A stretch of 64,000 nucleotides of DNA, taken from positions 1 through 64,000 of the forward strand of contig BQJT01000001.1 in assembly GCA_021604845.1 (NCBI GenBank). Direction: 5' to 3'. Source of the DNA: Cyclobacteriaceae bacterium. GTDB lineage: Bacteria > Bacteroidota > Bacteroidia > Cytophagales > Cyclobacteriaceae. Below are positions 25,442-34,347 of the stretch, one piece after another. A program made the translations under genes and the position numbers. Position 1 is the first letter of the stretch; every line of letters begins with the position of its first letter. The notes below the pieces were generated by a model. The model ran no database searches. It had not been told where the DNA came from and worked only from the letters and a program-made list of their open reading frames with translations.

Positions 25442-26305
25442 CTACTTTACGCTGTTGTTGGCTATTGGAACTTGCTTCAGATGACCGAACCTGGCATAAG
25501 CATCCTGTTCCAGATGGGGATACCTGCTGCTATTGGAGGAAATTGTATTCAGCATTATTACCATCATTTGTTTGAGCCGGTCACTGGGGTAATAGCTCAA
25601 GGCTTTAGACATTTGATCAAATGCGGATTCTAAATCCTTCAGGTTGTATGCAGCTACTGCCTGATTGAAATATTGTAATCCTGCTAATTCCGTCAAAGTG
25701 ATGATCTGATTAACTTGATCGGTAGGTTTATAATAGTCCTGGCCTGACCATGAGTTTTGATTGCCTTCCTGCTGATAACCTTCCTGCTGATAACTAGTGA
25801 TGGTTTCCTGCGCCAATTCGGGATCGGTAATAAATCCGTCCAAAGGACTGGTCGATTCAAGTATTACATTTTTCCCATCTGCATTTAACGTTAGATACAC
25901 GTGAAAAGTGGTCTCAACAATATTATGTTGGATACCAAGCTTGTGAAATATCATTGAATATAATGCAGTTCCAGTAAGGCAGTCGTACCGTTGATTGCTG
26001 TACAGATCAGATAGAGTAGACGGCGTTTGATATCGCTTTAGGTATTTTCGGTGTACTTTGAAATATAGGAACCTGAGGAAGGTTAATTCATTATACCTAT
26101 GCTGTTTCTTTTTTAGCTGTACAACAAAGTTATCCAGCTCTTTCTGAAATTTAACGGAACTGGCATTTTGATGACTTTCATGGTTGAACCAGATGTGGTA
26201 ATTGGGCTGGCTGGTATATTTTACATAGTTGTCCTGACTGATGGTTTGCAAGCTAAATACCAGCAGAATTACCAGAAAACACCATTTTTTAACTAACTCA
26301 AACAT
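25442..26305 (-). CDS. transglutaminase-like periplasmic protein
   Basis: A 287-residue exported protein (signal peptide residues 8-23, ending LQTISQ). The centre has the signs of a transglutaminase/cysteine-protease fold: Cys in RYDCLTGTALYSMIFHKLGI (about residue 109), His in ETTFHVYLTL (about 133) and an acidic residue in VILESTSP (about 146), in the usual order Cys-His-Asp/Glu. The C-terminal third (about 205-265) looks like a short tetratricopeptide-type helical region. The substrate is unknown; it may process or cross-link wall or surface polypeptides. It is divergent from the MoxR ATPase and shares its complex regulatory region. Confidence 0.7.
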   Translation of the reverse strand: MFELVKKWCFLVILLVFSLQTISQDNYVKYTSQPNYHIWFNHESHQNASSVKFQKELDNFVVQLKKKQHRYNELTFLRFLYFKVHRKYLKRYQTPSTLSDLYSNQRYDCLTGTALYSMIFHKLGIQHNIVETTFHVYLTLNADGKNVILESTSPLDGFITDPELAQETITSYQQEGYQQEGNQNSWSGQDYYKPTDQVNQIITLTELAGLQYFNQAVAAYNLKDLESAFDQMSKALSYYPSDRLKQMMVIMLNTISSNSSRYPHLEQDAYARFGHLKQVPIANNSVK

Positions 26306-26320
26306 AATGACTATTACGTC

Positions 26321-26390
26321 ACCTTAACACTAAGGTAACAATTTGGTAACATTAACAGCCATAATGTAACCAAATTGTTAACAGCCTTTG
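26321..26390. promoter_or_regulatory. divergent operator region with back-to-back TAACAATT boxes
   Basis: Two boxes in opposite orientation: plus-strand GGTAAC-N5-GGTAAC (26334-26350, repeats 11 bp apart) and minus-strand GTTAAC-N5-GGTTAC (26381-26366, also 11 bp apart). Together they make a 17-bp inverted repeat with one mismatch (26337-26353 and 26363-26379). A separate perfect inverted repeat ACCTTA-ACAC-TAAGGT abuts it at 26321-26336. TTTG at 26387-26390 lies 36 nt past the plus-strand box, the same distance as ahead of the lipoprotein and TonB receptor genes. Confidence 0.6.
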
Positions 26391-26434
26391 AAATCGAAAA
26401 CCCATTGCATCTGTTAGCCGTAAAGTTTTTTTAT

Positions 26435-26442
26435 TATTTTTG
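26435..26442 (+). promoter_or_regulatory. -7 element ahead of moxR
   Basis: TATTTTTG, a perfect -7 match, 34 nt upstream of the GTG start at 26477. Confidence 0.4.
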
Positions 26443-26476
26443 CGTTTTCAGGTATTTAAAAATAAACATAGGCCTT

Positions 26477-27466
26477 GTGGAAGAGACGGTATCCAATGAA
26501 CTAAAACAAGAACATCAGGAGAAGATCAAAAGGGTTTTTGATGAGGTTGGGAAAGTAGTAGTCGGTCAGGATTATATGATAAACCGATTGCTGATCGGGT
26601 TGTTTACTCAGGGCCATGTTTTGCTGGAAGGAGTGCCTGGCTTAGCTAAGACACTTACGGTGAATACACTTGCCCGTGTGCTACATCTCGATTTTCAGCG
26701 TATTCAGTTTACCCCTGATCTTTTACCCGCGGATTTAATAGGGACCATGATCTACAATCAGCAAAAAAGCGAATTCGAAGTTAAGAAGGGCCCTATATTC
26801 GCTAATATAATACTTGCTGATGAGGTCAACCGTTCACCGGCTAAGGTACAGTCGGCCCTTTTGGAATCCATGCAGGAAAAGCAGGTAACCATCGGAGAAA
26901 CCACTTTTAGCCTGGATAGGCCTTTCCTGGTATTGGCTACTCAAAACCCGGTAGAACAAGAGGGTACTTACCCATTACCTGAAGCCCAGGTAGATCGTTT
27001 TATGATGAAGGTAAACGTTGATTATCCCACCAAGAAACAGGAACTTGAGATCATGCTTCGGATGTCGGACCTCAATTTCAATGATGAGGTAAACCAAATT
27101 CTTAGTAAAGAAGATATTTTCGCAATACGTGATGAGATTAACCAGGTAAACATAAGCAGTTCACTGGCACAATACATTGTAGAATTGGTATTTGCCACCA
27201 GGGACCCCGAAGTTTATGGTATGCCACAACTTAGCAATTACATTCAATTTGGAGCTTCTCCCAGGGCAAGTATTAACCTGAACCTTGCGGCTAAAGCTGC
27301 GGCATTCTTTGACAAGCGCGATTATGTTCTCCCTGAAGATATCAAAGATGTTGCAGTCGATGTAATGAACCATCGTCTGCTACTCAACTACGAAGCAGAG
27401 GCAGATAGCGTTTCCTCCCAGGAAATTCTCAACGAAATTCTTAATAAAGTTCCCATAAATAAATAA
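26477..27466 (+). CDS. MoxR-family AAA+ ATPase
   Basis: About 329 residues from the GTG at 26477; an ATG at 26375 would add 34 residues that overlap the promoter region and are not family-like. Walker A is LLEGVPGLAKT (residues about 49-59), Walker B IILADEVNRSP, sensor 1 LATQNPVEQEG, arginine finger and sensor 2 PRASINL. MoxR proteins are chaperone-like ATPases that mature metal- or protein-complexes, usually encoded beside DUF58 and von Willebrand A genes. None of those partners follows here; the nearest gene of related context is the divergent transglutaminase-like gene. Confidence 0.9.
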   Translation: MEETVSNELKQEHQEKIKRVFDEVGKVVVGQDYMINRLLIGLFTQGHVLLEGVPGLAKTLTVNTLARVLHLDFQRIQFTPDLLPADLIGTMIYNQQKSEFEVKKGPIFANIILADEVNRSPAKVQSALLESMQEKQVTIGETTFSLDRPFLVLATQNPVEQEGTYPLPEAQVDRFMMKVNVDYPTKKQELEIMLRMSDLNFNDEVNQILSKEDIFAIRDEINQVNISSSLAQYIVELVFATRDPEVYGMPQLSNYIQFGASPRASINLNLAAKAAAFFDKRDYVLPEDIKDVAVDVMNHRLLLNYEAEADSVSSQEILNEILNKVPINK

Positions 27467-27584
27467 TCCGTCAGTACTCGTAGTTGCGGTTTATCCGATG
27501 GGTCAGTTATGGTACCCATTCTATTCAGACCCTATAGTAACCGCAAAAACACCCGCCGATTCATAGTCGGGGTTTAAATCTCCA

Positions 27585-27702
27585 TTAACAATTTCTAATT
27601 ATTCTTAACCTGTTGTTAATAATGGGTTCGGATGATGGCCGGATTTTTAACAATTAATTAATAATTACTACCTGCCGAGGTAACATGAAATACCCACCTT
27701 TG
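27585..27702 (+). promoter_or_regulatory. upstream activator boxes and -7-like element of the lipoprotein gene
   Basis: TAACAATT occurs twice (27586-27593 and 27648-27655). Near the gene, TTAAC at 27647-27651 and TTAAT at 27658-27662 are 11 bp apart, and another pair TTAAC/TTAAT is at 27605/27616. The near pair ends exactly 36 nt before TTTG (27699-27702), part of a -7-like CACCTTTG. The rest of the 281-nt gap after moxR holds a small CCGA/TCGG hairpin near 27557 and nothing else clear. Confidence 0.55.
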
Positions 27703-27747
27703 AGGCGTTAAATAACACTCAATCAATCCATAAAATTTTAATTTAAA

Positions 27748-29451
27748 ATGAAGAAATTATCTTATTTATTCTTAATCCTAGCTGGTATAATTTTTACTGT
27801 AATCTCCTGTAGTGATGATGAGGAACCTGCGGTAAATTCCGTCCCGCCAACGCTAACAGTAACTCCCGGTTCAACCGGCGTTGCTGCTGGTGAAACTGTA
27901 ACATTTACCGTAAGTGCCAGCCCGAGAACAGGTGCTACTTCCGTAACTGTAACTGCAGATGGACAGACAGTGTCCGGAGGCTCATATGATTATACCGTTG
28001 ACGGCGCAGCAACGGAAGGTACTGAAATCACCATCACATTTACAGCTACAGATGACAATACCCCTCCGTTATCTACTTCTTTCGACGCCACCATAACAGT
28101 AGGTAAAAAGACGGTAGATGTAACAGATCCAACGGTCACAGATGCCACTTTTGCAGCCAACACAGTTTACAACCTGGATGCAAGTGTTGAATATCTGTTC
28201 GATGGGCTGGTATATGTTGAAGAGGGTAGTGTATTAAATATACCCGCAGGGACATTGATAAAATTCAAGAAAACACCAACCAGCTCTGATGCAACATCTT
28301 CTTTGATTATAACCAGGGGAGCACAAATAATTGCAGAAGGTACTTCGGACGATCCGATTATATTAACTGCTGAGGATGACGATGGGAGTTTGGCTCCTGC
28401 TGATAATCAACAGTGGGCAGGTTTGATACTATTAGGTAATGCTCCTGCTGAAAAGGATGGAGCCACAGAATTACAAATTGAAGGCATCGATTCAGGAGAA
28501 CCGAGAGGGCTATATGGAGGTTCTGATCCGGCTGATAATTCCGGAGTGCTGAAGTATGTTTCAATTCGATTCACCGGATTCGCCTTGAACGGGGTAGCCG
28601 GAGATGAAATCCAGGGACTTACCCTGGGAGGTATAGGTAACGGAACTACTATTGATTACATTGATATATTTTCATCTGCTGATGACGGAGTGGAGATTTT
28701 TGGTGGAACTGTAAATATTAAGCATATCAGCGTTGCCTTCGCCACCGATGACGATTTCGATTTTGACTTGGGATGGACAGGTCACGGACAATTCTTGTTT
28801 GCTCTTATGGGAGACGAAACCGTCGGTTACGATCATTCCGGAGAATGGGATGGAGCTGATCCTGATGATGCAACTTTATTTTCCGCACCGAATATTTATA
28901 ACGCAACTTTTATTGGTCCGGGTACTACTGCCTCCGGCAGGGATAAGGCCATATTGATGCGGGAGAATTTTGCCGGAAAACTGGGCAATTCAATCCTGGA
29001 AGGTTTTCCAGGAGTTGGAATTGAAGTTCAGGATCTCGGTGATGGAAGTGGTGATCTACCAAATGACAGTTATGAAAGGTTAACGGTTGAGCGGGATGGT
29101 TACCAGGTTGAAATCACCAACAACACCTGGGCTAATTTTGCAGGCGCAACTGACCTTAACAGCCTGGTCAAAGCGAGTTCCGGAGATGGCGGTTATGTAG
29201 GTCAAACCACAGATGTTGAAGCTGAACTGGCGGACAACAACAATAAATTTTCCGCTACAGGCATACTAACCAGTGTTTCAAGAAATGCTGATGGAGGTTT
29301 AGATCCAAGGCCTCTTACTGAAGATACCGAAGTAGCTACTGTTCCTGCAGGCTTGGATCAGGTCGATTACCGTGGTGCTTTTTCAGCTTCTGAAAATTGG
29401 CTTGGCGGTTGGTCTTCCCTGTCCCAACTGGGATACATGCCGAGCAACTAA
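27748..29451 (+). CDS. beta-helix surface lipoprotein paired with a TonB-dependent receptor
   Basis: A 567-residue lipoprotein: signal ending IFTVISCSDDEE (Cys21), then an Ig-like/cadherin-like domain at about 30-120 with repeated Thr/Val strands, then a parallel beta-helix domain of about 400 residues (repeats such as ADDGVEIFGGTVNIKHISVAF, plus FDLGWTGHGQF). It lies directly upstream of the TonB receptor, with which it is probably functionally paired, as surface lipoproteins often cap or feed such receptors; it is not of the SusD type. Its ligand is unknown. A strong terminator separates the two genes, so each has its own promoter. Confidence 0.75.
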   Translation: MKKLSYLFLILAGIIFTVISCSDDEEPAVNSVPPTLTVTPGSTGVAAGETVTFTVSASPRTGATSVTVTADGQTVSGGSYDYTVDGAATEGTEITITFTATDDNTPPLSTSFDATITVGKKTVDVTDPTVTDATFAANTVYNLDASVEYLFDGLVYVEEGSVLNIPAGTLIKFKKTPTSSDATSSLIITRGAQIIAEGTSDDPIILTAEDDDGSLAPADNQQWAGLILLGNAPAEKDGATELQIEGIDSGEPRGLYGGSDPADNSGVLKYVSIRFTGFALNGVAGDEIQGLTLGGIGNGTTIDYIDIFSSADDGVEIFGGTVNIKHISVAFATDDDFDFDLGWTGHGQFLFALMGDETVGYDHSGEWDGADPDDATLFSAPNIYNATFIGPGTTASGRDKAILMRENFAGKLGNSILEGFPGVGIEVQDLGDGSGDLPNDSYERLTVERDGYQVEITNNTWANFAGATDLNSLVKASSGDGGYVGQTTDVEAELADNNNKFSATGILTSVSRNADGGLDPRPLTEDTEVATVPAGLDQVDYRGAFSASENWLGGWSSLSQLGYMPSN

Positions 29452-29476
29452 ACTGCAGGCAATTTGAAATTAAATA

Positions 29477-29506
29477 AAAAGGAACGCCCTATGGGCTTCC
29501 TTTTTT
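29477..29506 (+). terminator. intrinsic terminator after the lipoprotein gene
   Basis: Stem AAGGAA-C-GCCC / GGGC-TTCCTT with loop TAT, then a run of T ending at 29506. Bulged base in the left arm; otherwise textbook. Confidence 0.85.
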
Positions 29507-29522
29507 CAATTGCATAATATTC

Positions 29523-29578
29523 TTAACAATTAATTAACCATTAGGTATTAAAGGGATAATGCTAAAATTTAATCTTTG
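29523..29578 (+). promoter_or_regulatory. 11-bp direct-repeat operator and -7-like element of the TonB receptor gene
   Basis: TTAAC at 29523-29527 and 29534-29538 are exactly 11 bp apart and include TAACAATT (29524-29531). The block TTAACAATTAATTAA is identical to the one ahead of the lipoprotein gene. TTTG at 29575-29578 (AATCTTTG, 7 of 8 of the -7 consensus) follows 36 nt after the second repeat. Confidence 0.6.
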
Positions 29579-29596
29579 CGCTGCAAAGTTAGAGAT

Positions 29597-32539
29597 ATGA
29601 AAAAACTAATACTAGCGTCTTTCTTGACAGTAATTTCTACCGCCGTGTGGGCACAAACTGGTAGAATCTCCGGTAAGATTATTGATCAGGAAACCGGCGA
29701 AGAGCTTATCGGGGCCGGGGTACAGATTGAAGGTACTACCAAAGGTGCAGTGACCGATCTTTATGGAGATTACTTTATTGAAATCGCACCCGGTAGCTAT
29801 AATTTAGTGATCCAGTACGTTTCTTACACCAAACAGACGGTAGCAAACATCTCAGTAGTTGCTGGCAAAAATACTGTGATGAATGTTGCCCTTAGTTCTG
29901 ATGTGGTGTTGGAAGAAATAGTAGTACAGGCAGAAGCTATCAAAGACAATGATGTGGTACTGCTGCAATTGCAAAAGAAGGCGTTTGGAGTGCAGGACGG
30001 TATCTCTTCGACCGAGATTAAAAAGCTTGGTGTCTCAAATGCTGCTGAATCGATGCGTCAGGTGACAGGAGCTGCTATTGAAGGCGGCAAATACATGGTC
30101 ATGAGAGGATTGGGAGACAGGTATTCAATCACCCAAATGAACAACATCACCATACCAAGCGCAGATCCATATCGAAACAGTACCAGCATGGATCTGATTC
30201 CTTCTGACATGATCGAAAACATTACCACTTTAAAAACATTTACTCCAGACCAACCTGGTAACTTTACCGGAGGAAAAGTAAACATCACTTCGAAATCGAT
30301 ACCCGACAAATTTTATTTTCGGGCTAAAGTATCTACCACCTATAATACACAATCCAGTTTTGCCGATGACTTTTTAATGGATCCTGCTGCCAATAATGAA
30401 ATGACTGGATTCGATAGTGGAATCAGGAACAAACCTCAAGTTTTCGAGGACAACCAGGAACTGCTCAAGGGTGGGGCAGCGGAATCTGCTGCCAGAAGGG
30501 CGAGGATTCCGGAAAATGTCCAGGATCGAAATGTCATTGATGAGTCGGCAAATTCATTGACCAACGGATTCCTGCCAAAGGCAGGTGAGGCCGGTATAGA
30601 CCATGGAATTGAACTGGCTTTTGGCAATAGGTTTAATTTAGGAGACAAGCCGTTGGGCTTTAATCTGGGTCTTAATTACTCCAGGAATTATCAACATGTC
30701 AACAATAAAACTACAGGTATCTGGTCAGACGGGGGATCCAGCAGCCTAATCAACGAGCAATCTTTAAATGTCATTGAAAGTACAGATGAGGCTCAATTGG
30801 GCGCTTTACTAGGGCTGTCATTGCAGTTGTCCCCAAACCATGAAATAAGTTTGAATACTTTATATAATCATACTGGTGCATCCAAAGGCTTGATTTCGAA
30901 TGGGTTCTGGAGGAATACTGCTTCACCATTTTATGAGGCACAGGCAGTTCATTACCAGGAACGTGGATTATTCAGTACACAACTCATGGGAAAACATGTT
31001 CTGCAAGGAGAACATGGACTCAAAATTGACTGGGTAGCAGGATTTATGGATTTGTTCCAGGATGAACCAGATTTAAGGCAGTTCGGCTATGTCGTTGGAG
31101 ATAATGGAGACTATGTAATGAACAAATCGGAGGTAGGCCGTTTGCCTTCACATTTCTACAGAGATTTGCAGGACCAACAGATGAATTTTCAAGTGGATGT
31201 TACTTTACCCATTACCCAGGATACAGAAAACCTGATTAGAGCCGGATTCTCATACGCTGATAAGCAAAGAGATTTCGAAGAATCTCAACTTGGGCTATTC
31301 CGTGAACCAATTCCACAGCAACCAGGGGTAAATGATGATGTGGTTTCATTTACCGAAGCAGCTGGCAATCTTCCAGCGTATTTCGCTTTATCAAACTTTG
31401 GAGTTGTGGGAGGGCCTGGAATTAATCAGTCAAACGGCAGGACAGAGTACGGAATTGGCCAATATTTCTCGGACCAAACTGTGCTGGGTAATAGTTATAC
31501 TGGAGTTGAGACAATTACTGCCGGGTATTTGATGGGAGTATACAAATTGACTGAAAAATTGAAAGTGATTGCAGGGGCAAGAATCGAGAAGACAGAGTTA
31601 ACCACCATAAGCGCAGATACCACCAAGAGGTTCTTCGGAAAAGTAGATGAGCAGGGGAATCCTGTGCTGGAAAGTCGCAACGGGAAAATAAGTGAAACGG
31701 ATATTTTGCCCTCTGCTAACCTGGTATATAAACTTTCTGAGGGTTCTAACATAAGAGTAGCGTATAGCCAGACTTTAGCTCGTCCCAATATGCGTGAAAT
31801 TTCTCCATTTGCGTCTTTTGGTACCCCCAATGAACCAACTGTTCTGGGAAACAAAAACCTGGAAAGAACACTAATTCAAAACTACGATCTGCGTTTCGAA
31901 ACTTATCCCAGGCCTGGAGAGCTGTTTGCGATTAGCGCATATTATAAGAATTTCAAAGATCCTATTATATGGTTGTTGACGCCTAAAGCTTCTACTCCAG
32001 AAATCCAACCTACTAATGTGGACCAGGCGACAGTATTGGGTATTGAAGCAGAAGTAAGAAAATCACTTGATTTTATCAGTCAGGGATTGCAGAATTTTCA
32101 ATTTGGTTTGAATGTGTCCTACATATATTCGAAAGTGGACAAAGACCAGATTGAACTGGATGCGCTGGCATCGGCCAACCGTCCTAATATTAAGTACTAC
32201 CGGACTTTTCAGGGTCAATCACCTTATATTATAAACATCCGACTAAGCCATAACAGTGAAAGTCTTGGATGGGAGAACAATGTTTCATTCAACATCTTCG
32301 GAGAAAGGCTGGCTTTCGTAACGGGGGCACTTGATCCTGACGTGTTTGAAAAACCGCGTCCATCATTAAATTTTGTCTCCAACAAACGAATAAACGACCA
32401 TTGGAGTTTAGGCTTCAAAGCAATTAACATCCTGGATATGACCTTCAGAAAGGAGTTTGACGATGATCGGGGGGGGTTCAACTATGAAAACTATCAGACC
32501 GGGCGGTCATTCAATGTAAGTCTTACTTATGGTCTTTAA
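29597..32539 (+). CDS. TonB-dependent outer-membrane receptor with carboxypeptidase-like N-terminal domain
   Basis: About 980 residues from the ATG at 29597 (MKKLILASFLTV), which starts the signal peptide ending VWAQ. Residues 22-110 are a carboxypeptidase-regulatory-like/CarbopepD domain (GRISGKIIDQETGEELIGAGVQIEGT). The plug follows (about 115-245) with MRGLGDRYSITQMNN, IPSADP and TFTPDQPGNFTGGKVNI, a plug signature of a receptor subgroup different from SusC. The rest is a 22-strand barrel ending FNVSLTYGL with the usual terminal aromatic/Leu pattern. It imports an unknown ligand with TonB energy. Its partner is the upstream beta-helix lipoprotein; both share an operator-like repeat. Confidence 0.92.
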   Translation: MKKLILASFLTVISTAVWAQTGRISGKIIDQETGEELIGAGVQIEGTTKGAVTDLYGDYFIEIAPGSYNLVIQYVSYTKQTVANISVVAGKNTVMNVALSSDVVLEEIVVQAEAIKDNDVVLLQLQKKAFGVQDGISSTEIKKLGVSNAAESMRQVTGAAIEGGKYMVMRGLGDRYSITQMNNITIPSADPYRNSTSMDLIPSDMIENITTLKTFTPDQPGNFTGGKVNITSKSIPDKFYFRAKVSTTYNTQSSFADDFLMDPAANNEMTGFDSGIRNKPQVFEDNQELLKGGAAESAARRARIPENVQDRNVIDESANSLTNGFLPKAGEAGIDHGIELAFGNRFNLGDKPLGFNLGLNYSRNYQHVNNKTTGIWSDGGSSSLINEQSLNVIESTDEAQLGALLGLSLQLSPNHEISLNTLYNHTGASKGLISNGFWRNTASPFYEAQAVHYQERGLFSTQLMGKHVLQGEHGLKIDWVAGFMDLFQDEPDLRQFGYVVGDNGDYVMNKSEVGRLPSHFYRDLQDQQMNFQVDVTLPITQDTENLIRAGFSYADKQRDFEESQLGLFREPIPQQPGVNDDVVSFTEAAGNLPAYFALSNFGVVGGPGINQSNGRTEYGIGQYFSDQTVLGNSYTGVETITAGYLMGVYKLTEKLKVIAGARIEKTELTTISADTTKRFFGKVDEQGNPVLESRNGKISETDILPSANLVYKLSEGSNIRVAYSQTLARPNMREISPFASFGTPNEPTVLGNKNLERTLIQNYDLRFETYPRPGELFAISAYYKNFKDPIIWLLTPKASTPEIQPTNVDQATVLGIEAEVRKSLDFISQGLQNFQFGLNVSYIYSKVDKDQIELDALASANRPNIKYYRTFQGQSPYIINIRLSHNSESLGWENNVSFNIFGERLAFVTGALDPDVFEKPRPSLNFVSNKRINDHWSLGFKAINILDMTFRKEFDDDRGGFNYENYQTGRSFNVSLTYGL

Positions 32540-32558
32540 AGACACCTTGACTAACAGT

Positions 32559-32584
32559 AAGGTCATGCTCTGGTATGACCTTTT
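32559..32584 (+). terminator. intrinsic terminator after the TonB receptor gene
   Basis: Perfect 8-bp arms AAGGTCAT and ATGACCTT around an 8-nt loop, then TTTTC. Confidence 0.75.
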
Positions 32585-32652
32585 CTTTGCCCTAAAATTT
32601 TTGAGTCCTCCCTGGTTTGCAGGAATCAGTAAACAATACTTAACTTGTGGTT

Positions 32653-33573
32653 ATGGCCAAAAACGTACTCATAACCGGTGCCTCAGGGTTAATTGGTAGC
32701 AGATTATCGGAGATCTTAATCGAGGAGGGTTACCAGGTATCATATCTGGGTCGTAAAAGAACATCCCAAAACCATATAAAATCCTACATTTGGAATATTC
32801 AGGAAGGATTTATCGAGGAAGGAGCAATTGAAAAAGCTAATATTGTAGTTCACCTGGCTGGTGCCGGAGTGGCTGATCAACGGTGGACAAGTGCTAGAAA
32901 AGATGTGATTCTTAACAGCAGGTTACAAACAACCAGATTATTGTTTGAAAAATTATCATCGGTAGGCCACTCTTGTGAAGCGTTTATTTCGGCATCGGCA
33001 ATTGGTTATTACGGAATAGATACTGCAGATGAGTGGCAAAATGAAAATTCACAAGCAGGATGCGGATTTCTAGCCGATGTGACCAGGCAATGGGAAATGG
33101 AGGTAGCCAGGTTGACGAAACTAAGTTTAAGGGTAGTAATGTTAAGAACAGGTATCGTACTCAGTAATCGAGGCGGAGCGCTTCCAAAGATAGCTCAGAC
33201 CATAAAAGCAAATTTGGGCGCTGTATTAGGTAGCGGTAATCAGTTCATGAGTTGGATTCACATTGATGACTATTGTAAAATTGTATTGCATGCAATGACT
33301 AAAAATGACATTCAAGGAGTATATAATGCAGTTTCACCCACACCGGTTACCAACCGGGAATTTACCCGAACACTGGCACAGGTTTTGAAAAAAACAATTT
33401 GGCTGCCAGCGGTGCCTGGTTGGGTACTTAAAATTGTATTAGGTGAAATGGCTCAGCTGGTTTTGGGTGGTAATCGTGTTTCTTCCCAAAAGATACAGTC
33501 AACCGGTTATGAATTTGAGTACACTGAATTGAAAGTTGCATTAAGTAATATTCTAAAGAGAACTGAAGGATAA
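32653..33573 (+). CDS. TIGR01777-family NAD(P)-dependent epimerase (SDR39U1-like)
   Basis: About 306 residues from the ATG at 32653 (a GTG two codons earlier is possible). Rossmann nucleotide-binding motif VLITGASGLIGSRL is at the N-terminus; VVHLAGAGVADQRWTSARK and SASAIGYYGIDTAD carry the extended-SDR features, although the Tyr-x3-Lys motif is altered as usual in this family; MSWIHIDDY and PVTNREF are TIGR01777 hallmarks. The substrate is not known. It is 10 nt from the LOG gene and likely in one operon with it and the transglycosylase. Confidence 0.88.
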   Translation: MAKNVLITGASGLIGSRLSEILIEEGYQVSYLGRKRTSQNHIKSYIWNIQEGFIEEGAIEKANIVVHLAGAGVADQRWTSARKDVILNSRLQTTRLLFEKLSSVGHSCEAFISASAIGYYGIDTADEWQNENSQAGCGFLADVTRQWEMEVARLTKLSLRVVMLRTGIVLSNRGGALPKIAQTIKANLGAVLGSGNQFMSWIHIDDYCKIVLHAMTKNDIQGVYNAVSPTPVTNREFTRTLAQVLKKTIWLPAVPGWVLKIVLGEMAQLVLGGNRVSSQKIQSTGYEFEYTELKVALSNILKRTEG

Positions 33574-33582
33574 TAGTCGAAA

Positions 33583-34347
33583 ATGGGTCAAAGAAGATTA
33601 AAAACAGAAGCGGATAGGGCCAAAGAGGATTTTCAGCTAGTAGAAAACGAAGACCGCATTAGAAAGGCCTTTAAAGATCGTGATTGGAATGAGATTAAAA
33701 GCTCGGACTCATGGGTGATTTTTAAAGTAATGGCGGAATTGGTTGACGGATTCGAGAAACTTGCCAAAATCGGACCTTGTGTTTCTATATTCGGATCAGC
33801 ACGTACCATGCCGGAAGCTACTTATTATCAGATGGCCGAGGAAATCGCTGCTAAGCTGGTTAGACATGGATATGGAGTAATAACCGGTGGAGGTCCGGGT
33901 ATTATGGAAGCGGGAAATAAAGGTGCTAAAAGTGAAAGTGGAAAATCAGTCGGATTAAATATTGACTTACGGTTTGAGCAGGGTGGGAATATTTATATTG
34001 ACCCTGATAAAATGATCGATTTCGATTATTTTTTTGTAAGAAAGGTGATGTTTGTCAAATATTCACAGGGCTTTATTGTTATGCCAGGAGGCTTCGGCAC
34101 CCTGGATGAACTGTTCGAAGCCATAACACTGATTCAGACAAAAAAAATTGGTCAGTTTCCAATAGTATTAGTTGGTAGCGAATACTGGCAGGGACTGCTG
34201 GACTGGATCAAACAAACCCTTTTGGGAAAGTACAACACTATCAATTCCGAAGATATGGAATTGGTGTCCTTGGTAGACACGCCAACCGAGGCGGTTAAAA
34301 TAATTGACGAGTTTTATTCCAAGTACTTACTTACTCCGAATTTCTGA
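33583..34347 (+). CDS. LOG-family protein (TIGR00730 Rossmann-fold nucleotide hydrolase)
   Basis: A 254-residue Rossmann-fold protein with the LOG hallmarks GGGPGIMEAGNKGA and MPGGFGTLDELFEAITLIQ (PGGxGTxxE). Proteins of this family cleave nucleoside 5'-monophosphates to base and ribose phosphate; cytokinin-type activity is known in some, but bacterial roles vary. An N-terminal extension of about 60 residues, highly charged, precedes the core. Its stop overlaps the start of the next gene by one base (TGATG), indicating translational coupling. Confidence 0.9.
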   Translation: MGQRRLKTEADRAKEDFQLVENEDRIRKAFKDRDWNEIKSSDSWVIFKVMAELVDGFEKLAKIGPCVSIFGSARTMPEATYYQMAEEIAAKLVRHGYGVITGGGPGIMEAGNKGAKSESGKSVGLNIDLRFEQGGNIYIDPDKMIDFDYFFVRKVMFVKYSQGFIVMPGGFGTLDELFEAITLIQTKKIGQFPIVLVGSEYWQGLLDWIKQTLLGKYNTINSEDMELVSLVDTPTEAVKIIDEFYSKYLLTPNF

